Shown here piece by piece: positions 46,701-54,222 of a DNA stretch of 64,000 bases. This stretch comes from Flavobacteriales bacterium UBA1986 (lineage in GTDB: Bacteria; Bacteroidota; Bacteroidia; Flavobacteriales_G; Salibacteraceae). Position 1 is the first letter of the stretch; every line of letters starts with the position of its first letter. Under the pieces are notes generated by a model that saw nothing but the letters and a program-made list of their open reading frames with translations, was not told the DNA's origin and made no database searches. Made by a program: the position numbers and the translations under genes. The stretch spans positions 1 to 64,000 of the forward strand of contig DDDG01000023.1 of the NCBI GenBank assembly GCA_002336245.1, given 5' to 3'.

Positions 46701-47236
46701 CGGTTCAAGGCAACAACTCTTGTTACATCCTAGAGGTCACCGACAGCCAAGACGATGGCCTTTCTTATTGGGCACGTCCTGGGCAGGGTAGTGGTGCACT
46801 GCGTCTTTTCATTTATAACTCCAGCGATGTGATTGTTGGTGTTAAGGCATTTGAAAGCGAATTTGGAAACAGACTTCGCTACAACTTCACTGTTGGAGAC
46901 AATGCCATTGGCGACTTTTCTCCAGCTGACACAGGAGCTGGTCCAGGAACAAGTCCTTGGTTGGGCGATTTGGAGTATGATGTGAATGGCATTAAAGAAT
47001 TTTACTTAAGTCCAAACCCAACAACGAATCTTCTGAATGTAGAGTTGATTGGTCTGGAAGGAGAAGTAGAACTCGAAATACTTGACTTGAGCGGAAAGCG
47101 AGTGAAGTTGCAGAAACAGTCAACTGAGAACTACACGAAGGCTGCCATCAACGTAAGTAGTCTACCCGCTGGAGTTTACTTGATGAACGTGGTAGGAGAT
47201 GATTTCAAAAAAGTGAAGAAGTTTACGAAGAACTAG
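43727..47236 (+). CDS. T9SS-sorted PNGase F-like protein with inserted LamG domain
   Basis: 1169 aa secreted protein. A signal peptide (ending GVFA) precedes a PNGase F-related N-terminal module (RRGVYAFPSDTDSFRKIIMEMTL, CGEWDYLTYTYVYDH). A LamG domain is inserted at about 280-475 (LDFNGNRQEVNIG, WNHYAVTYNGSTSKLYVNG). The second PNGase F-like half is near 680-790, with ITGHGHNSND, HCCEWKDNEHSLQVDG and the hallmark GGTWPGAREGWCPGD. A CARDB-like/beta region and a T9SS sorting domain (LEILDLSGKRVKL... LPAGVYLMNV) end it. It may cleave N-glycans from glycoproteins or merely bind them; catalytic competence cannot be settled from sequence alone. Confidence 0.83.
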   Translation: MKKWISLASVLLATLGVFAQDTTTVQTFEFSDITKRRGVYAFPSDTDSFRKIIMEMTLKCDPATTQDGFDCGEWDYLTYTYVYDHRGIYDSTYLSHPSFLIGNASPDSFEYVTNAVFDRNRETSYFLNRTATTSNSLIPVGVGALTTQKVLDLRERSGRSQYIFKASELTSAGLNAGDITGLDLDLDQGSGFIGRLEILIGHTTLDSLVGPQPFTALQTVFLQSIPMGTFGDFHQAFNWNGSDNIIVEFRFDNNNGYPLGNPVFKADSTSYPSGRSWSGTDYYLDFNGNRQEVNIGQFPELNGNSSKTIEAWAQARSFNNAGIWQAGQRGATGKDFSLRTSSTNDVWRVQHWGTPDYDATVAGSKDKWNHYAVTYNGSTSKLYVNGLQVAQENANLNTGSLAIQLARWQGSFFNGAIDQMRVWEDDLSGTTLKEYSRKAIDGSHPNVNSLLGSYDFDEGSGNFTFDNSLNNRGAAYLSNAPAWNPIRSWDLFKGMEETNIRPKVIFHQDIFTATLDSSFLYDTIYRAPVQIRKFENTSAGIIIADDETLYPNIATDTLTVWEAEVYRYTFDRMSGQKVDSVFINKSGVERNFLKEWYSPLARFEIGRFITPYGIGLDLGPDGFTWWYDVTDYAPLLRDSVDISTGNQQELVDLKFHMIKGEPTREVVGINRIWGQNRSYSYRNLDDDVSLSEKTLDLFPNTESYKVRTRITGHGHNSNDGNFPHCCEWKDNEHSLQVDGVNAGVWHIWQTHECALNPVYPQGGTWPGAREGWCPGDVVKNFDYEIEDYISGTEVKLDYSITPVPANNLGMGSGNYQMAMQLFQYGPYKSEFDAEVEEIISPSNKAYYSRQSLLCKNPYVVIRNNGSETLNKLNVYYGVSGGVEWVKPWFGTLGPNETTEVELDVTGAGFWSGNGQNMFTARVEGPNGRVDEYADNDALTVPLQIPDHYEGKVVISFTTNSAANENALTVKDLEGNMIVDWSTLNNTTTYTDTVQGNNSCYILEVTDSQDDGLSYWARPGQGSGALRLFIYNSSDVIVGVKAFESEFGNRLRYNFTVGDNAIGDFSPADTGAGPGTSPWLGDLEYDVNGIKEFYLSPNPTTNLLNVELIGLEGEVELEILDLSGKRVKLQKQSTENYTKAAINVSSLPAGVYLMNVVGDDFKKVKKFTKN

Positions 47237-47606
47237 ATTCTTCCTTTTTCCCTTGTTCAGGGAGCTGGGATTCTTCTTTCCAGCTGCTGGGGCAGTATTG
47301 CTCCATCTTTTCTTTGAACTGAAGTTTTTCTTCTTCAGTCATGTTGGCCCATTTGTTCTGCATCTTTTCTTTCCAGTGTACAGAACCTTTTGACCAGTTT
47401 TTCTTTCCTTTTCCAAGACCACCAAAAAGGATTCGACTTAAAAGAAGGAGACCTGCCGCTTGCCAAAAGCCAATGGAACTTGCATCAATAAGCTCAGGAA
47501 GGAGCCAGTTCCAGAGGTACATTACGATGTAACTTACCAATCCGAATATTCCAACGAACAGCAGAACGTACTTCAAACCCTTTTGTGTCCAACCAGCCCC
47601 AATCAT
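47223..47606 (-). CDS. Small membrane protein downstream of an ECF sigma factor
   Basis: 127 aa with two hydrophobic helices (about 10-35 and 48-65) and a charged C-terminal half (WKEKMQNKWANMTEEEKLQFKEKMEQYC). The start ATG at 47606 is six bases after the sigma-factor stop, so the two are co-transcribed and perhaps coupled. Position suggests a membrane partner or anti-sigma-like regulator, but there is no zinc-finger (ZAS) motif. No family is recognised. It overlaps the convergent T9SS cargo gene by 14 bases. Confidence 0.7.
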   Translation of the reverse strand: MIGAGWTQKGLKYVLLFVGIFGLVSYIVMYLWNWLLPELIDASSIGFWQAAGLLLLSRILFGGLGKGKKNWSKGSVHWKEKMQNKWANMTEEEKLQFKEKMEQYCPSSWKEESQLPEQGKKEESSSS

Positions 47607-47611
47607 CAAAA

Positions 47612-48211
47612 TCACATTTCTTTCATCTCTTGATACAGAGCTTGAAGTCGACTTCTTAGGTGTAAGACCGCATAACGTTTTCGCGATAACCAAGTGTTGA
47701 CGGTTTCACCACTTTCAGCTGCCATTTCTTTAAAGCTTTTACCTTCGTATTCGTGCCATATGAAAGCCATTCGTTGTTCTTCGGGCAATTCGCTCAAGGC
47801 TTCTTCGAGGGTATTCATAGTCATTTCACGTAGAAATTCGCCTTCTGGGCCAGGTTCTGTGCTTGGCAATAGATTAGCCAAACTCCGGTCATCATCTTCG
47901 TCGCTGAAAGCGCGACCTTCTACTTTAGAAAAGCTCAAAGGTTTGTTCTTTCTAAAGAGATCAGCAATCTTATTCCGAGCCACTGTAAAAAGCCAGCTCG
48001 ACATTTTCTCGACTGGTCTCTTCATTCGGAAACTTTGAGTCAATTGAAAGAAGACGTCTTGAAGAACATCTTCGGCATCTTCTTCTGCAGGTATTCTACT
48101 TTTAATGAAATTCAGCAGCCGACCTCGTTCTCTTAAGATCACTTCCTCAATGCTGTCGTTCTGCTGAGTTAGTTGGTGAACTTTAACTTGTGCTTGGTTG
48201 CGGTGTATCAT
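47612..48211 (-). CDS. ECF-type RNA polymerase sigma factor
   Basis: 199 aa. Region sigma2 (residues about 25-95) includes EDAEDVLQDVFFQL and MSSWLFTVARNKIADLFRKNK, which contact the -10 region. Region sigma4 (about 130-190) has LEEALSELPEEQRMAFIWHEYEGKSFKEMAAESGETVNTWLSRKRYAVLHLR for -35 recognition. The linker is acidic. It belongs to the ECF group IV sigma factors and probably controls an envelope response together with the small membrane protein encoded downstream. Confidence 0.92.
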   Translation of the reverse strand: MIHRNQAQVKVHQLTQQNDSIEEVILRERGRLLNFIKSRIPAEEDAEDVLQDVFFQLTQSFRMKRPVEKMSSWLFTVARNKIADLFRKNKPLSFSKVEGRAFSDEDDDRSLANLLPSTEPGPEGEFLREMTMNTLEEALSELPEEQRMAFIWHEYEGKSFKEMAAESGETVNTWLSRKRYAVLHLRSRLQALYQEMKEM

Positions 48212-48266
48212 GGTGCTGTTATAGACGGAATACTCAAGAATATATTTCCCGAGATGTCCTAATGAA

Positions 48267-48806
48267 TTAATCTCCTAATGCATCTAGTTTTTTAATCTCC
48301 TCATCGAGGACATCAACTATGGCTTTTCGTTCAGACTCATTTAAACGTTCATTGGCTTTAGCCATGTTCTTCATGAACTTGAACATTTGATTTTTCTTGA
48401 TTTCATAGGCCAGAAAAACGGTATAGCTTTTTCCGTCGTAAAATTTCTTCTCACCAATGAGTCTTAAATCGGTGATGGTGGTATTCATCACTTGACGAGT
48501 TAGACTCTCGAATTTTTCGCCTAGATCAGAAGCAGCTCCAATATTGTTCTCACGCATGTATTGATCGGCTACTTGTTTCATATTGGTTTGAACCTGACCA
48601 GCCAAAGCAGACTTAGCTTGAATGTCGGCCTTACTTCTCGCAATGTTATCGCTTGAACTTGTGCCTTTACCTTTTGATCGGAAGTACTTCTTGTTTGATT
48701 CGTAAGAACCTCCTGAAAAGGGTTCTTTTACTTGCTTTCCAAAAGGATTACTTGAGCAACCAGCCAAAATGAGAAGGGCTAGGCTGAAAATGAGTGTCTT
48801 TTTCAT
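48267..48806 (-). CDS. LPP20-like lipoprotein
   Basis: 179 aa lipoprotein: lipobox LILAGC (Cys17). The body has the LPP20-type pattern of an SRSKADIQAKSALAGQVQTNMKQVADQY helix followed by a sheet with KKFYDGKSYTVFLAYEIKKNQMF, and an alpha-helical tail. It is probably attached to the outer membrane on the periplasmic side. It lies 56 bases upstream of the sigma factor on the same strand and could be co-expressed with it. Confidence 0.75.
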   Translation of the reverse strand: MKKTLIFSLALLILAGCSSNPFGKQVKEPFSGGSYESNKKYFRSKGKGTSSSDNIARSKADIQAKSALAGQVQTNMKQVADQYMRENNIGAASDLGEKFESLTRQVMNTTITDLRLIGEKKFYDGKSYTVFLAYEIKKNQMFKFMKNMAKANERLNESERKAIVDVLDEEIKKLDALGD

Positions 48807-48891
48807 GGTTGATTGTTTCGCTTTTTATAGGAAAAATTGTGCCAAGTGAAAATTTGTTATTTCTTGAACAGTTTTAATGTCGAAGTGACCC

Positions 48892-48899
48892 TAGTTTTG
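48892..48899 (+). promoter_or_regulatory. -7 box directly before the 48904 start codon
   Basis: TAGTTTTG (perfect TAnnTTTG), four bases before the GTG at 48904; again this predicts a leaderless transcript. A TTG at 48864-48866 is 25 bases upstream, longer than the usual 19-21. Confidence 0.4.
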
Positions 48900-48903
48900 A
48901 CTT

Positions 48904-49677
48904 GTGAAGTACTACTCAATTCTTATTGTGGCCATATTGGCAGGCTGCACAACTCCAGATCAATCTCAGGAATCGCTCACCACTAAGAAACCGCCTCATT
49001 ACGGCAATCGGGCAATTCATCCTTTCATTCAAAAATCCATTCAAGCTCACTACCCAAATGGAATTGAACAACGAGGAATATCATTTCAGTTTAGAGATCG
49101 ATTCTACTCATGCTACTACGACCGGGGAACTTATTGCTTTACTCGATCCTACATGTCTGAAGAAGTCTCAATTCAGGACACCTTGAGCAACGGCGGCTTT
49201 TTTAGGTTTCTGGATGGAGAGCTTATTAAACTGAGTCAGGAGGACAGTCTGAAATTCATGGAAGGACTGAATGGGGTAATCTATTTTGGCTTTCTCCCAG
49301 ATCGGCTAACTGACCCTGCCGTTGTTGCAGATTCCTTGGAACCCCAAATACTAAATGGTAAAAAATATCACCTACTTCGAGTAAGGTTTACTGAAGAGGA
49401 AGGAGGAGAGGACTTCGACGACGAATTCATGTACTGGTTCGAATGGGACTCTTACCTCCTTGACTTTTTCTCTTATCGATACAATAGAGACGGTGGGGGA
49501 GTTCGATTTAGAGAAGCAATCAATAGACGTGAAATTGGAGGCTTAATCATCCAAGACTATTTAAACTACAAACATGAAAAACTCACCATCCCGTTGGACT
49601 CTCTATCATTAATCTACAGAAATAGCGCGCTAGAGCTGCTGTCTAAAATTGAGTTTACCTCTGTTAAAATCAAGTAG
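48904..49677 (+). CDS. Lipoprotein of unknown family
   Basis: 257 aa lipoprotein with lipobox AILAGC (Cys15). The mature part is beta-rich with aromatic and acidic patches (ISFQFRDRFYSCYYDRGTYCFTRS, DEFMYWFEWDSYLLDFFSYRYNRDGGGVRFREA), like the flavobacterial lipoproteins that track a measured product through LolA/LppX-type sheets (perhaps DUF6503). Assignment is tentative. It starts with GTG and is monocistronic. Confidence 0.65.
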   Translation: MKYYSILIVAILAGCTTPDQSQESLTTKKPPHYGNRAIHPFIQKSIQAHYPNGIEQRGISFQFRDRFYSCYYDRGTYCFTRSYMSEEVSIQDTLSNGGFFRFLDGELIKLSQEDSLKFMEGLNGVIYFGFLPDRLTDPAVVADSLEPQILNGKKYHLLRVRFTEEEGGEDFDDEFMYWFEWDSYLLDFFSYRYNRDGGGVRFREAINRREIGGLIIQDYLNYKHEKLTIPLDSLSLIYRNSALELLSKIEFTSVKIK

Positions 49678-49735
49678 TTGAGTCGAGTAATTAGGTTTTT
49701 CATCCTACTTTAGTAACACTTCAACTCAATTAAGT

Positions 49736-50752
49736 ATGAAAAAGATTCTATATGTAATTGGTAGCCTCGTGGTTATCGTCGGAGTTTTAAGTCTACTGGC
49801 TCCAAATGATTTTAAAGTAGAGCGCACCGTGTCGATTAATGCACCTGCAAGTCTTGTGTATTCAAATATTTCCTTTTTCGAGAAGCACCAAAACTGGTCT
49901 CCTTGGAATGAAAAAGATCCAGATTTAAAGTACTGGATAGATGGAGAGGATGGTAAGGTCGGAGCCATCTATAATTGGGAGGGCGACGAGAATGTGGGTG
50001 TTGGAGAGCAGGAGTTGACAGCCCTAAAGGAAAATGAGTCGGTTGAGATGAAAATTCGGTTCATGACTCCCTACGAGGTCGAAAATGATGCTTGGTTCAA
50101 CATAGTTAAAGGGGAGGAAACTTCGTTAAACGTGTCTTGGGGTATAGCCGGAAGCATGGGCTTTCCTATGGACATTATGATGATGGTTGGAATCATGGAC
50201 ATGGATGCACAAGTTGGCCCAGACTTCGAAAAGGGCTTGAACAACTTGAAAAGTATCTGCGAATCAGAAGCAGATCAGTCTGCAACTTCGAATTTCCCAA
50301 TTGAACTTGTAAAATGGGAACCGCATTATATGATTGCTGTCCGCGATACAGTGAATATTGCTGAAAACGGTGCTTTCATGATGGAGAATTTTCCCAAACT
50401 CTATGAAAACCTTGGTAAAGCGGGTATTAACCCAATGGGACCAAGTTGTGGACTATACTTTATGTGGGATGAAGAAAACAATCAAACCGACATGTGCGTA
50501 GCCGCTCAGGTATCAGAAGGTGATGCGGCCCCAGCTGGAACATCGCTGATCGAACTAGGAGAATCACAAGCTGCTGTACTTACTTATACCGGTCCATATA
50601 GTGGCCTTGGTAATGCTCATATGAGTCTTGCGAACTACATGGAGTCTTCCGCTTTGGAATTCAAAGGCCCTGCAGTTGAAGAGTATTTGGTCGATATGAG
50701 CTCAGAAGCAGAGAGCACCAAATGGGTTACTAAGATTTACTACTTCTATTAA
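49736..50752 (+). CDS. SRPBCC (polyketide cyclase-like) plus GyrI-like protein
   Basis: 338 aa: one N-terminal membrane helix (KKILYVIGSLVVIVGVLSLLA), then an SRPBCC/START-like domain (residues about 27-170; VERTVSINAPASLVYSNISFFEKHQNWSPW). A GyrI/SoxS-effector-like domain follows (about 187-338; PHYMIAVRDTV, SCGLYFMWDEE, EYLVDM). The pairing is common in flavobacteria. Both domains bind small hydrophobic ligands, so a membrane-tethered ligand-binding or detoxification role is plausible. It is followed by a terminator. Confidence 0.83.
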   Translation: MKKILYVIGSLVVIVGVLSLLAPNDFKVERTVSINAPASLVYSNISFFEKHQNWSPWNEKDPDLKYWIDGEDGKVGAIYNWEGDENVGVGEQELTALKENESVEMKIRFMTPYEVENDAWFNIVKGEETSLNVSWGIAGSMGFPMDIMMMVGIMDMDAQVGPDFEKGLNNLKSICESEADQSATSNFPIELVKWEPHYMIAVRDTVNIAENGAFMMENFPKLYENLGKAGINPMGPSCGLYFMWDEENNQTDMCVAAQVSEGDAAPAGTSLIELGESQAAVLTYTGPYSGLGNAHMSLANYMESSALEFKGPAVEEYLVDMSSEAESTKWVTKIYYFY

Positions 50753-50775
50753 ATCTTGGTCGAGAGAAAAAGTAG

Positions 50776-50806
50776 AGGGTTTTCCATTTGGAAGACCCTT
50801 TTTTTA
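50776..50806 (+). terminator. Rho-independent terminator of the SRPBCC/GyrI-like gene
   Basis: GGGT-T-TTCC, loop ATTT, GGAA-G-ACCC then seven or more T. It lies 24 bases past the stop codon. Confidence 0.88.
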
Positions 50807-50834
50807 TGCTTCTATTTGCTCCTGAAACAAATCC

Positions 50835-51863
50835 ATGTTCCTTCATATCACAACGGTAAAAGGAGTCTCTCCAAATAAAATAATTCACTTTCAGAAATGG
50901 ATTCTGATTGGCGGTGTTTTGCTGTTGGTCATAAAATTTGGGGCGTATTGGATTACGAATTCGAATGCTGTTCTTTCGGATGCCCTTGAATCCATTGTCA
51001 ATGTTTCTGCCGCAGCTTTCGCCCTTTTTAGTCTTGCGTATTCCGCTCGTCCTAAGGATTTAAATCATCCATACGGGCACGGGAAAATTGAATTCCTTTC
51101 ATCTGGTATCGAAGGATTTTTAGTTGTGATTGCTGGACTCAGCATCTCAATCAAAGGGGGGTACAATATATTTTTCCCACAAGAAATTTCCAACATCGAC
51201 CTGGGAGTGTACATCACCGGTTTTGCAGGCCTTGCTAATTACCTAATGGGTATGGCAATGATACGCAGAGGAAAGAAGGAGAATTCTCTTCTTTTGGAAG
51301 CTGGAGGTAAACATCTTCAGACAGATGCCTATTCAACCATCGCACTCATTGTGGGCCTTATGGCAATCTACTTATTCAATTGGTTGTGGTTAGATAGTGT
51401 GATTGCCCTTTTGTTTGGATTGTACATCATTTATGAAGGCTATCGAATTGTACGAAAGTCTTTGGCTGGAATCATGGATGAAGCCGATTTTGATTTACTG
51501 GAAGAGGTTGTTGAGCTTCTAGAAGCGAAAAGGAAACCTTCTTGGATTGATGTACACAATTTAAGAGTGATTAAATACGGGACAAAATTGCATGTCGATA
51601 CCCACATGACGATTCCGTGGTACATAGATGTAAGGGCAGCACACGACGTAATGACAGAAATTGAAGATGTCATTCGTGAGCATTTTGGTGAACGCATAGA
51701 GTTGTTCGTTCACATGGACCCGTGCACAGCCTCTTCCTGTAGTTTGTGTTCAGTTGCGAATTGCGAGAAACGCGAGAAGAAGTTCGTTCGCAAAATTGAA
51801 TGGGATTTGGACCTACTTCTCAAAAATCAAAAGCATCGTTTAAAGGAAGAGGAAGAATACTAG
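50835..51863 (+). CDS. Cation diffusion facilitator (CDF) metal transporter
   Basis: 342 aa. Six membrane helices; the metal site is NAVLSDALES (helix II) and KHLQTDAYST (helix V, HxxxD), and the loop HPYGHGKIEFL is the CDF signature after helix II. A cytoplasmic metal-sensing domain follows (residues about 215-305; VHNLRVIKYGTKLHVDTHM), then an unusual cysteine cluster CTASSCSLCSVANCEK that could add metal binding. It exports Zn, Fe or Mn by proton antiport; the specificity is unknown. The gene follows the SRPBCC terminator. Confidence 0.9.
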   Translation: MFLHITTVKGVSPNKIIHFQKWILIGGVLLLVIKFGAYWITNSNAVLSDALESIVNVSAAAFALFSLAYSARPKDLNHPYGHGKIEFLSSGIEGFLVVIAGLSISIKGGYNIFFPQEISNIDLGVYITGFAGLANYLMGMAMIRRGKKENSLLLEAGGKHLQTDAYSTIALIVGLMAIYLFNWLWLDSVIALLFGLYIIYEGYRIVRKSLAGIMDEADFDLLEEVVELLEAKRKPSWIDVHNLRVIKYGTKLHVDTHMTIPWYIDVRAAHDVMTEIEDVIREHFGERIELFVHMDPCTASSCSLCSVANCEKREKKFVRKIEWDLDLLLKNQKHRLKEEEEY

Positions 51864-52580
51864 AGCATAATTTCAGCTTCACATTACGATTTTGCCACCG
51901 TCGGTAGCCCCAATTACCTTCATGTATGAACACAGGCCTTATTAACCAGCTGTTCATTTGGCTTATGGCTTGTCCCATTTTACACATCTTAAGCAATGCC
52001 ATTGGGCTTTTCATGCTTATGAACATTTGTTCGTAAGGTCCGTGAATATCAGGTGAATACAAATGAGTTCAAAACACTTGATTTCTTCATCGCTCAATTT
52101 ACATTTGACTATCGTTCTTTTGAAATGGTTCCTAGAACAAGCCAAACGGTAGAAGTTTGCACCCCAAGTTACTAAAGGATTTAACTCAACCTCGTTGTTT
52201 TAAATTGAGAAGGCCTTGCCTCAGAAAGTAGATTGGGCGATAGATAAATCCCGAAAGAGATTTGTTGAGAACCACACCTAAGATCGTCTTGAGGTTAAGC
52301 TCTTCGGAGTTAAATTAAAGGATTGATTAAAGCTCAACTCAACATCCCGGTCCCCGGGGTAGATTGTACTTGATGATTTCGGTCTACAGTAGAATCAAAT
52401 CTTTGTGAATGTTGATGTTGGTGGTTTACAGTTTGTGCCTCGGCACTCGCTGTGTTTCAATTGAATACCAATTTTCATGAACGTCTAGTTTTTGAGAGTG
52501 AAAAAAGGGAAACTTTCGGGTTTCCCTTTTTTATTTTCAAGCCATTCACTACCTATATTAGAGCTTGAAAAACTCCTCAA
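51864..52580 (+). other. Non-coding gap of 0.7 kb, candidate RNA in its second half
   Basis: No credible open frame on either strand. The second half (about 52190-52535) ends in a strong terminator. It holds several pairable segments: CAACATC (52340-52346) with GATGTTG (52414-52420), and inside it GTAGA (52359-52363) with TCTAC (52383-52387), plus the palindrome CCCCGGGG (52352-52359). It does not match what I recall of tmRNA, RNase P RNA or SRP RNA. The first half (51864-52190) shows nothing recognisable. A stable RNA or a decayed gene are both possible. Confidence 0.4.
52501..52536 (+). terminator. Strong terminator upstream of the bestrophin gene
   Basis: AAAAAAGGGAAAC (52501-52513) pairs without mismatch with GTTTCCCTTTTTT (52520-52532) around the loop TTTCGG. 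Flanking A and T runs mean that it can work in both directions. No gene precedes it for 640 bases on the plus strand, which is why a non-coding transcript is suspected. Confidence 0.88.
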
Positions 52581-53501
52581 ATGCTTCTTAAATTTTCAGA
52601 CAATCCCTTTCAAGCTGCCTACGGAATCGTACGCTACAATTGGAAAGCAATTGCATGGTTCATTGTAATGTCTTCGATTGCATGGCTGCTGTTCACTTAC
52701 TATAAAATTGACATCACACTCCCAGGCGTGCCTGTTAGCATAATGGGTGGTGGTCTAGCGTTTTTTCTCGCCTTTAGAAACAACTCGGCCTACGACCGAT
52801 GGTGGGAGGCACGTAAAATATGGGGAGGAGTAGTAAACGTAAGCAGAAGCTTTGCCATGGAAGTCTGTACCCTCATTCGTGGAGAATCGAGCGATCGGGT
52901 TAAAACTGGATTGGTGTACAGGCATTTGGCATAGATCAATGCGCTCCGAATTCAATTAAGAAAGCAAGATCATTGGGAAGATTTAAGCCCTTTTTTGGAA
53001 GCTGCCGAGAAAGAGGAGTTGTTAGGTAAAAGGAATAAGGCAACTCAGCTCATACATCGCCAAGGTCATGAAATCGCCAAAGCAAAAGATGCAGGTCGAC
53101 TCTCGGAATTCGAAGAAATCAAATTGATGGAGAGCCTTAAAGAGATGTATGATCTGCAGGGCAAAGCCGAACGGATTAAGAACACCGTCTTTCCTTTTTA
53201 CTATTTGTACTTCACCAAACTATTTCTTTGGGTTTTTGTGATCATGCTTCCATGCGCTTTGGTTGAACCCATTGGCTGGGTGGCCATTCCCGTTTCGGTA
53301 ATCATCAACTTCGTTTTCTACATTCTAGATAAGTCGGGAATTATCACAGAAGATCCCTTTGAAGGACGCGCAGCTGACACTCCCATGAGCACTTTGTGCA
53401 GAACTATTGAAATAGATTTAAGAGAGCAACTAGGGGAGAAGAACATTCCCGAGACAGCTGAAATTAGCTACACGAAATACAAGGCGGCCTTTTACGATTG
53501 A
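52581..53501 (+). pseudogene. Bestrophin-family anion channel, interrupted by an in-frame TAG
   Basis: The frame gives a normal bacterial bestrophin (about 306 codons) except for one TAG at 52932-52934. Before it: AYGIVRYNWKAIAWFIVMSS, VPVSIMGGGLAFFLAFRNNSAYDRWWEARKIWGG and LVYRHLA. After it, in the same frame: INALRIQLRKQDHWEDLSP, then the middle helical region, FPFYYLYFTKLFLWVFVIMLPC and DPFEGRAADTPMSTLCRTIEIDLREQLGE. Homologues usually have Trp at this point (RHLAW), so TGG to TAG is the likely change. The truncated product lacks most of the channel. The tail overlaps the convergent methyltransferase gene by 10 bases. Confidence 0.88.
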
Positions 53502-54142
53502 TCTTTTCGCACGTACAGCCAGACATTCCAAGGAAAAGCTCGATTTTTCGAACTTCTTTGAAAGCCTTGCGACTCAATGTATTCATGAACCAATTGTGGG
53601 TCGTGCACGTAGGGACGAAAAGAATTGCCAATGGCTTTCATGTAGAGTACACCAAAAGCACGGAATAGTCGTGCAATGGAGCCACCCATTGGAAAACTAA
53701 ACGCAGCGACTTTTTCACATCTAAGAAGCGAGGCTTGAAGCAATGAGTCGAAGTTTGGATAACAACACAAAACCTTGTCCATCACCAATATTGAGTGCTT
53801 GGACACTTCAGGAGCTACATCGGTAAAATCGCCGAAAAGGCGCTGACTTTTATTTTCAAAGCCCAACTCATATTCGAGATCCTTCGCCACTTCTAGGTAG
53901 GCATTTGAAGAATCGACTTGGGTGCTCGACTTCCCACCCAGCTTATAGAACTCCCATTGAAGTCCGCCAATGCCTCCTCCAATATCGAGCATAGTTGAGT
54001 CCTCTTCAATGTGCGGCTTCACTTCTTCAAATAATTTTTGGCTCACCCGTGAAAGGCCCTTTTTCAGGAAAGCTTTCTTCTGTTTTTTAGCCGTTTTAAG
54101 ATTAAAAAGACTGTCAGCACCTAAGCAATGTTCGCAGGTCAT
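53492..54142 (-). CDS. Class I SAM-dependent methyltransferase
   Basis: 216 aa. Rossmann-like SAM-binding motif STMLDIGGGIGGLQWEF near residue 50, then the acidic loop (VDSSNAYLEVAKDLE) and the post-I motifs DKVLCCYPNFDSLL. The C-terminal part ends QGFQRSSKNRAFPWNVWLYV, reminiscent of small-molecule or tetrapyrrole methyltransferases. The N-terminus has CEHCLG, a possible metal or redox pair. The substrate is unknown. Overlaps the bestrophin tail. Confidence 0.78.
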   Translation of the reverse strand: MTCEHCLGADSLFNLKTAKKQKKAFLKKGLSRVSQKLFEEVKPHIEEDSTMLDIGGGIGGLQWEFYKLGGKSSTQVDSSNAYLEVAKDLEYELGFENKSQRLFGDFTDVAPEVSKHSILVMDKVLCCYPNFDSLLQASLLRCEKVAAFSFPMGGSIARLFRAFGVLYMKAIGNSFRPYVHDPQLVHEYIESQGFQRSSKNRAFPWNVWLYVRKDQS

Positions 54143-54222
54143 TTAAGTGAGTTTTTGAAGGATTAAAAAGCCAGACCCAGCCTTAGTTAATTATTCTACG
54201 TTTTGAAAGGCAAAGCAAAGAA

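Noticed and set aside
51820..52062. 80-codon minus-strand open frame at the start of the gap
   Set aside because: No domain pattern, overlaps the CDF transporter tail, and residue composition is random-looking.
52340..52420. tmRNA, RNase P RNA or SRP RNA in the gap before the bestrophin gene
   Set aside because: None of the conserved sequence blocks I know for these RNAs is present, so I left it as an unnamed candidate.
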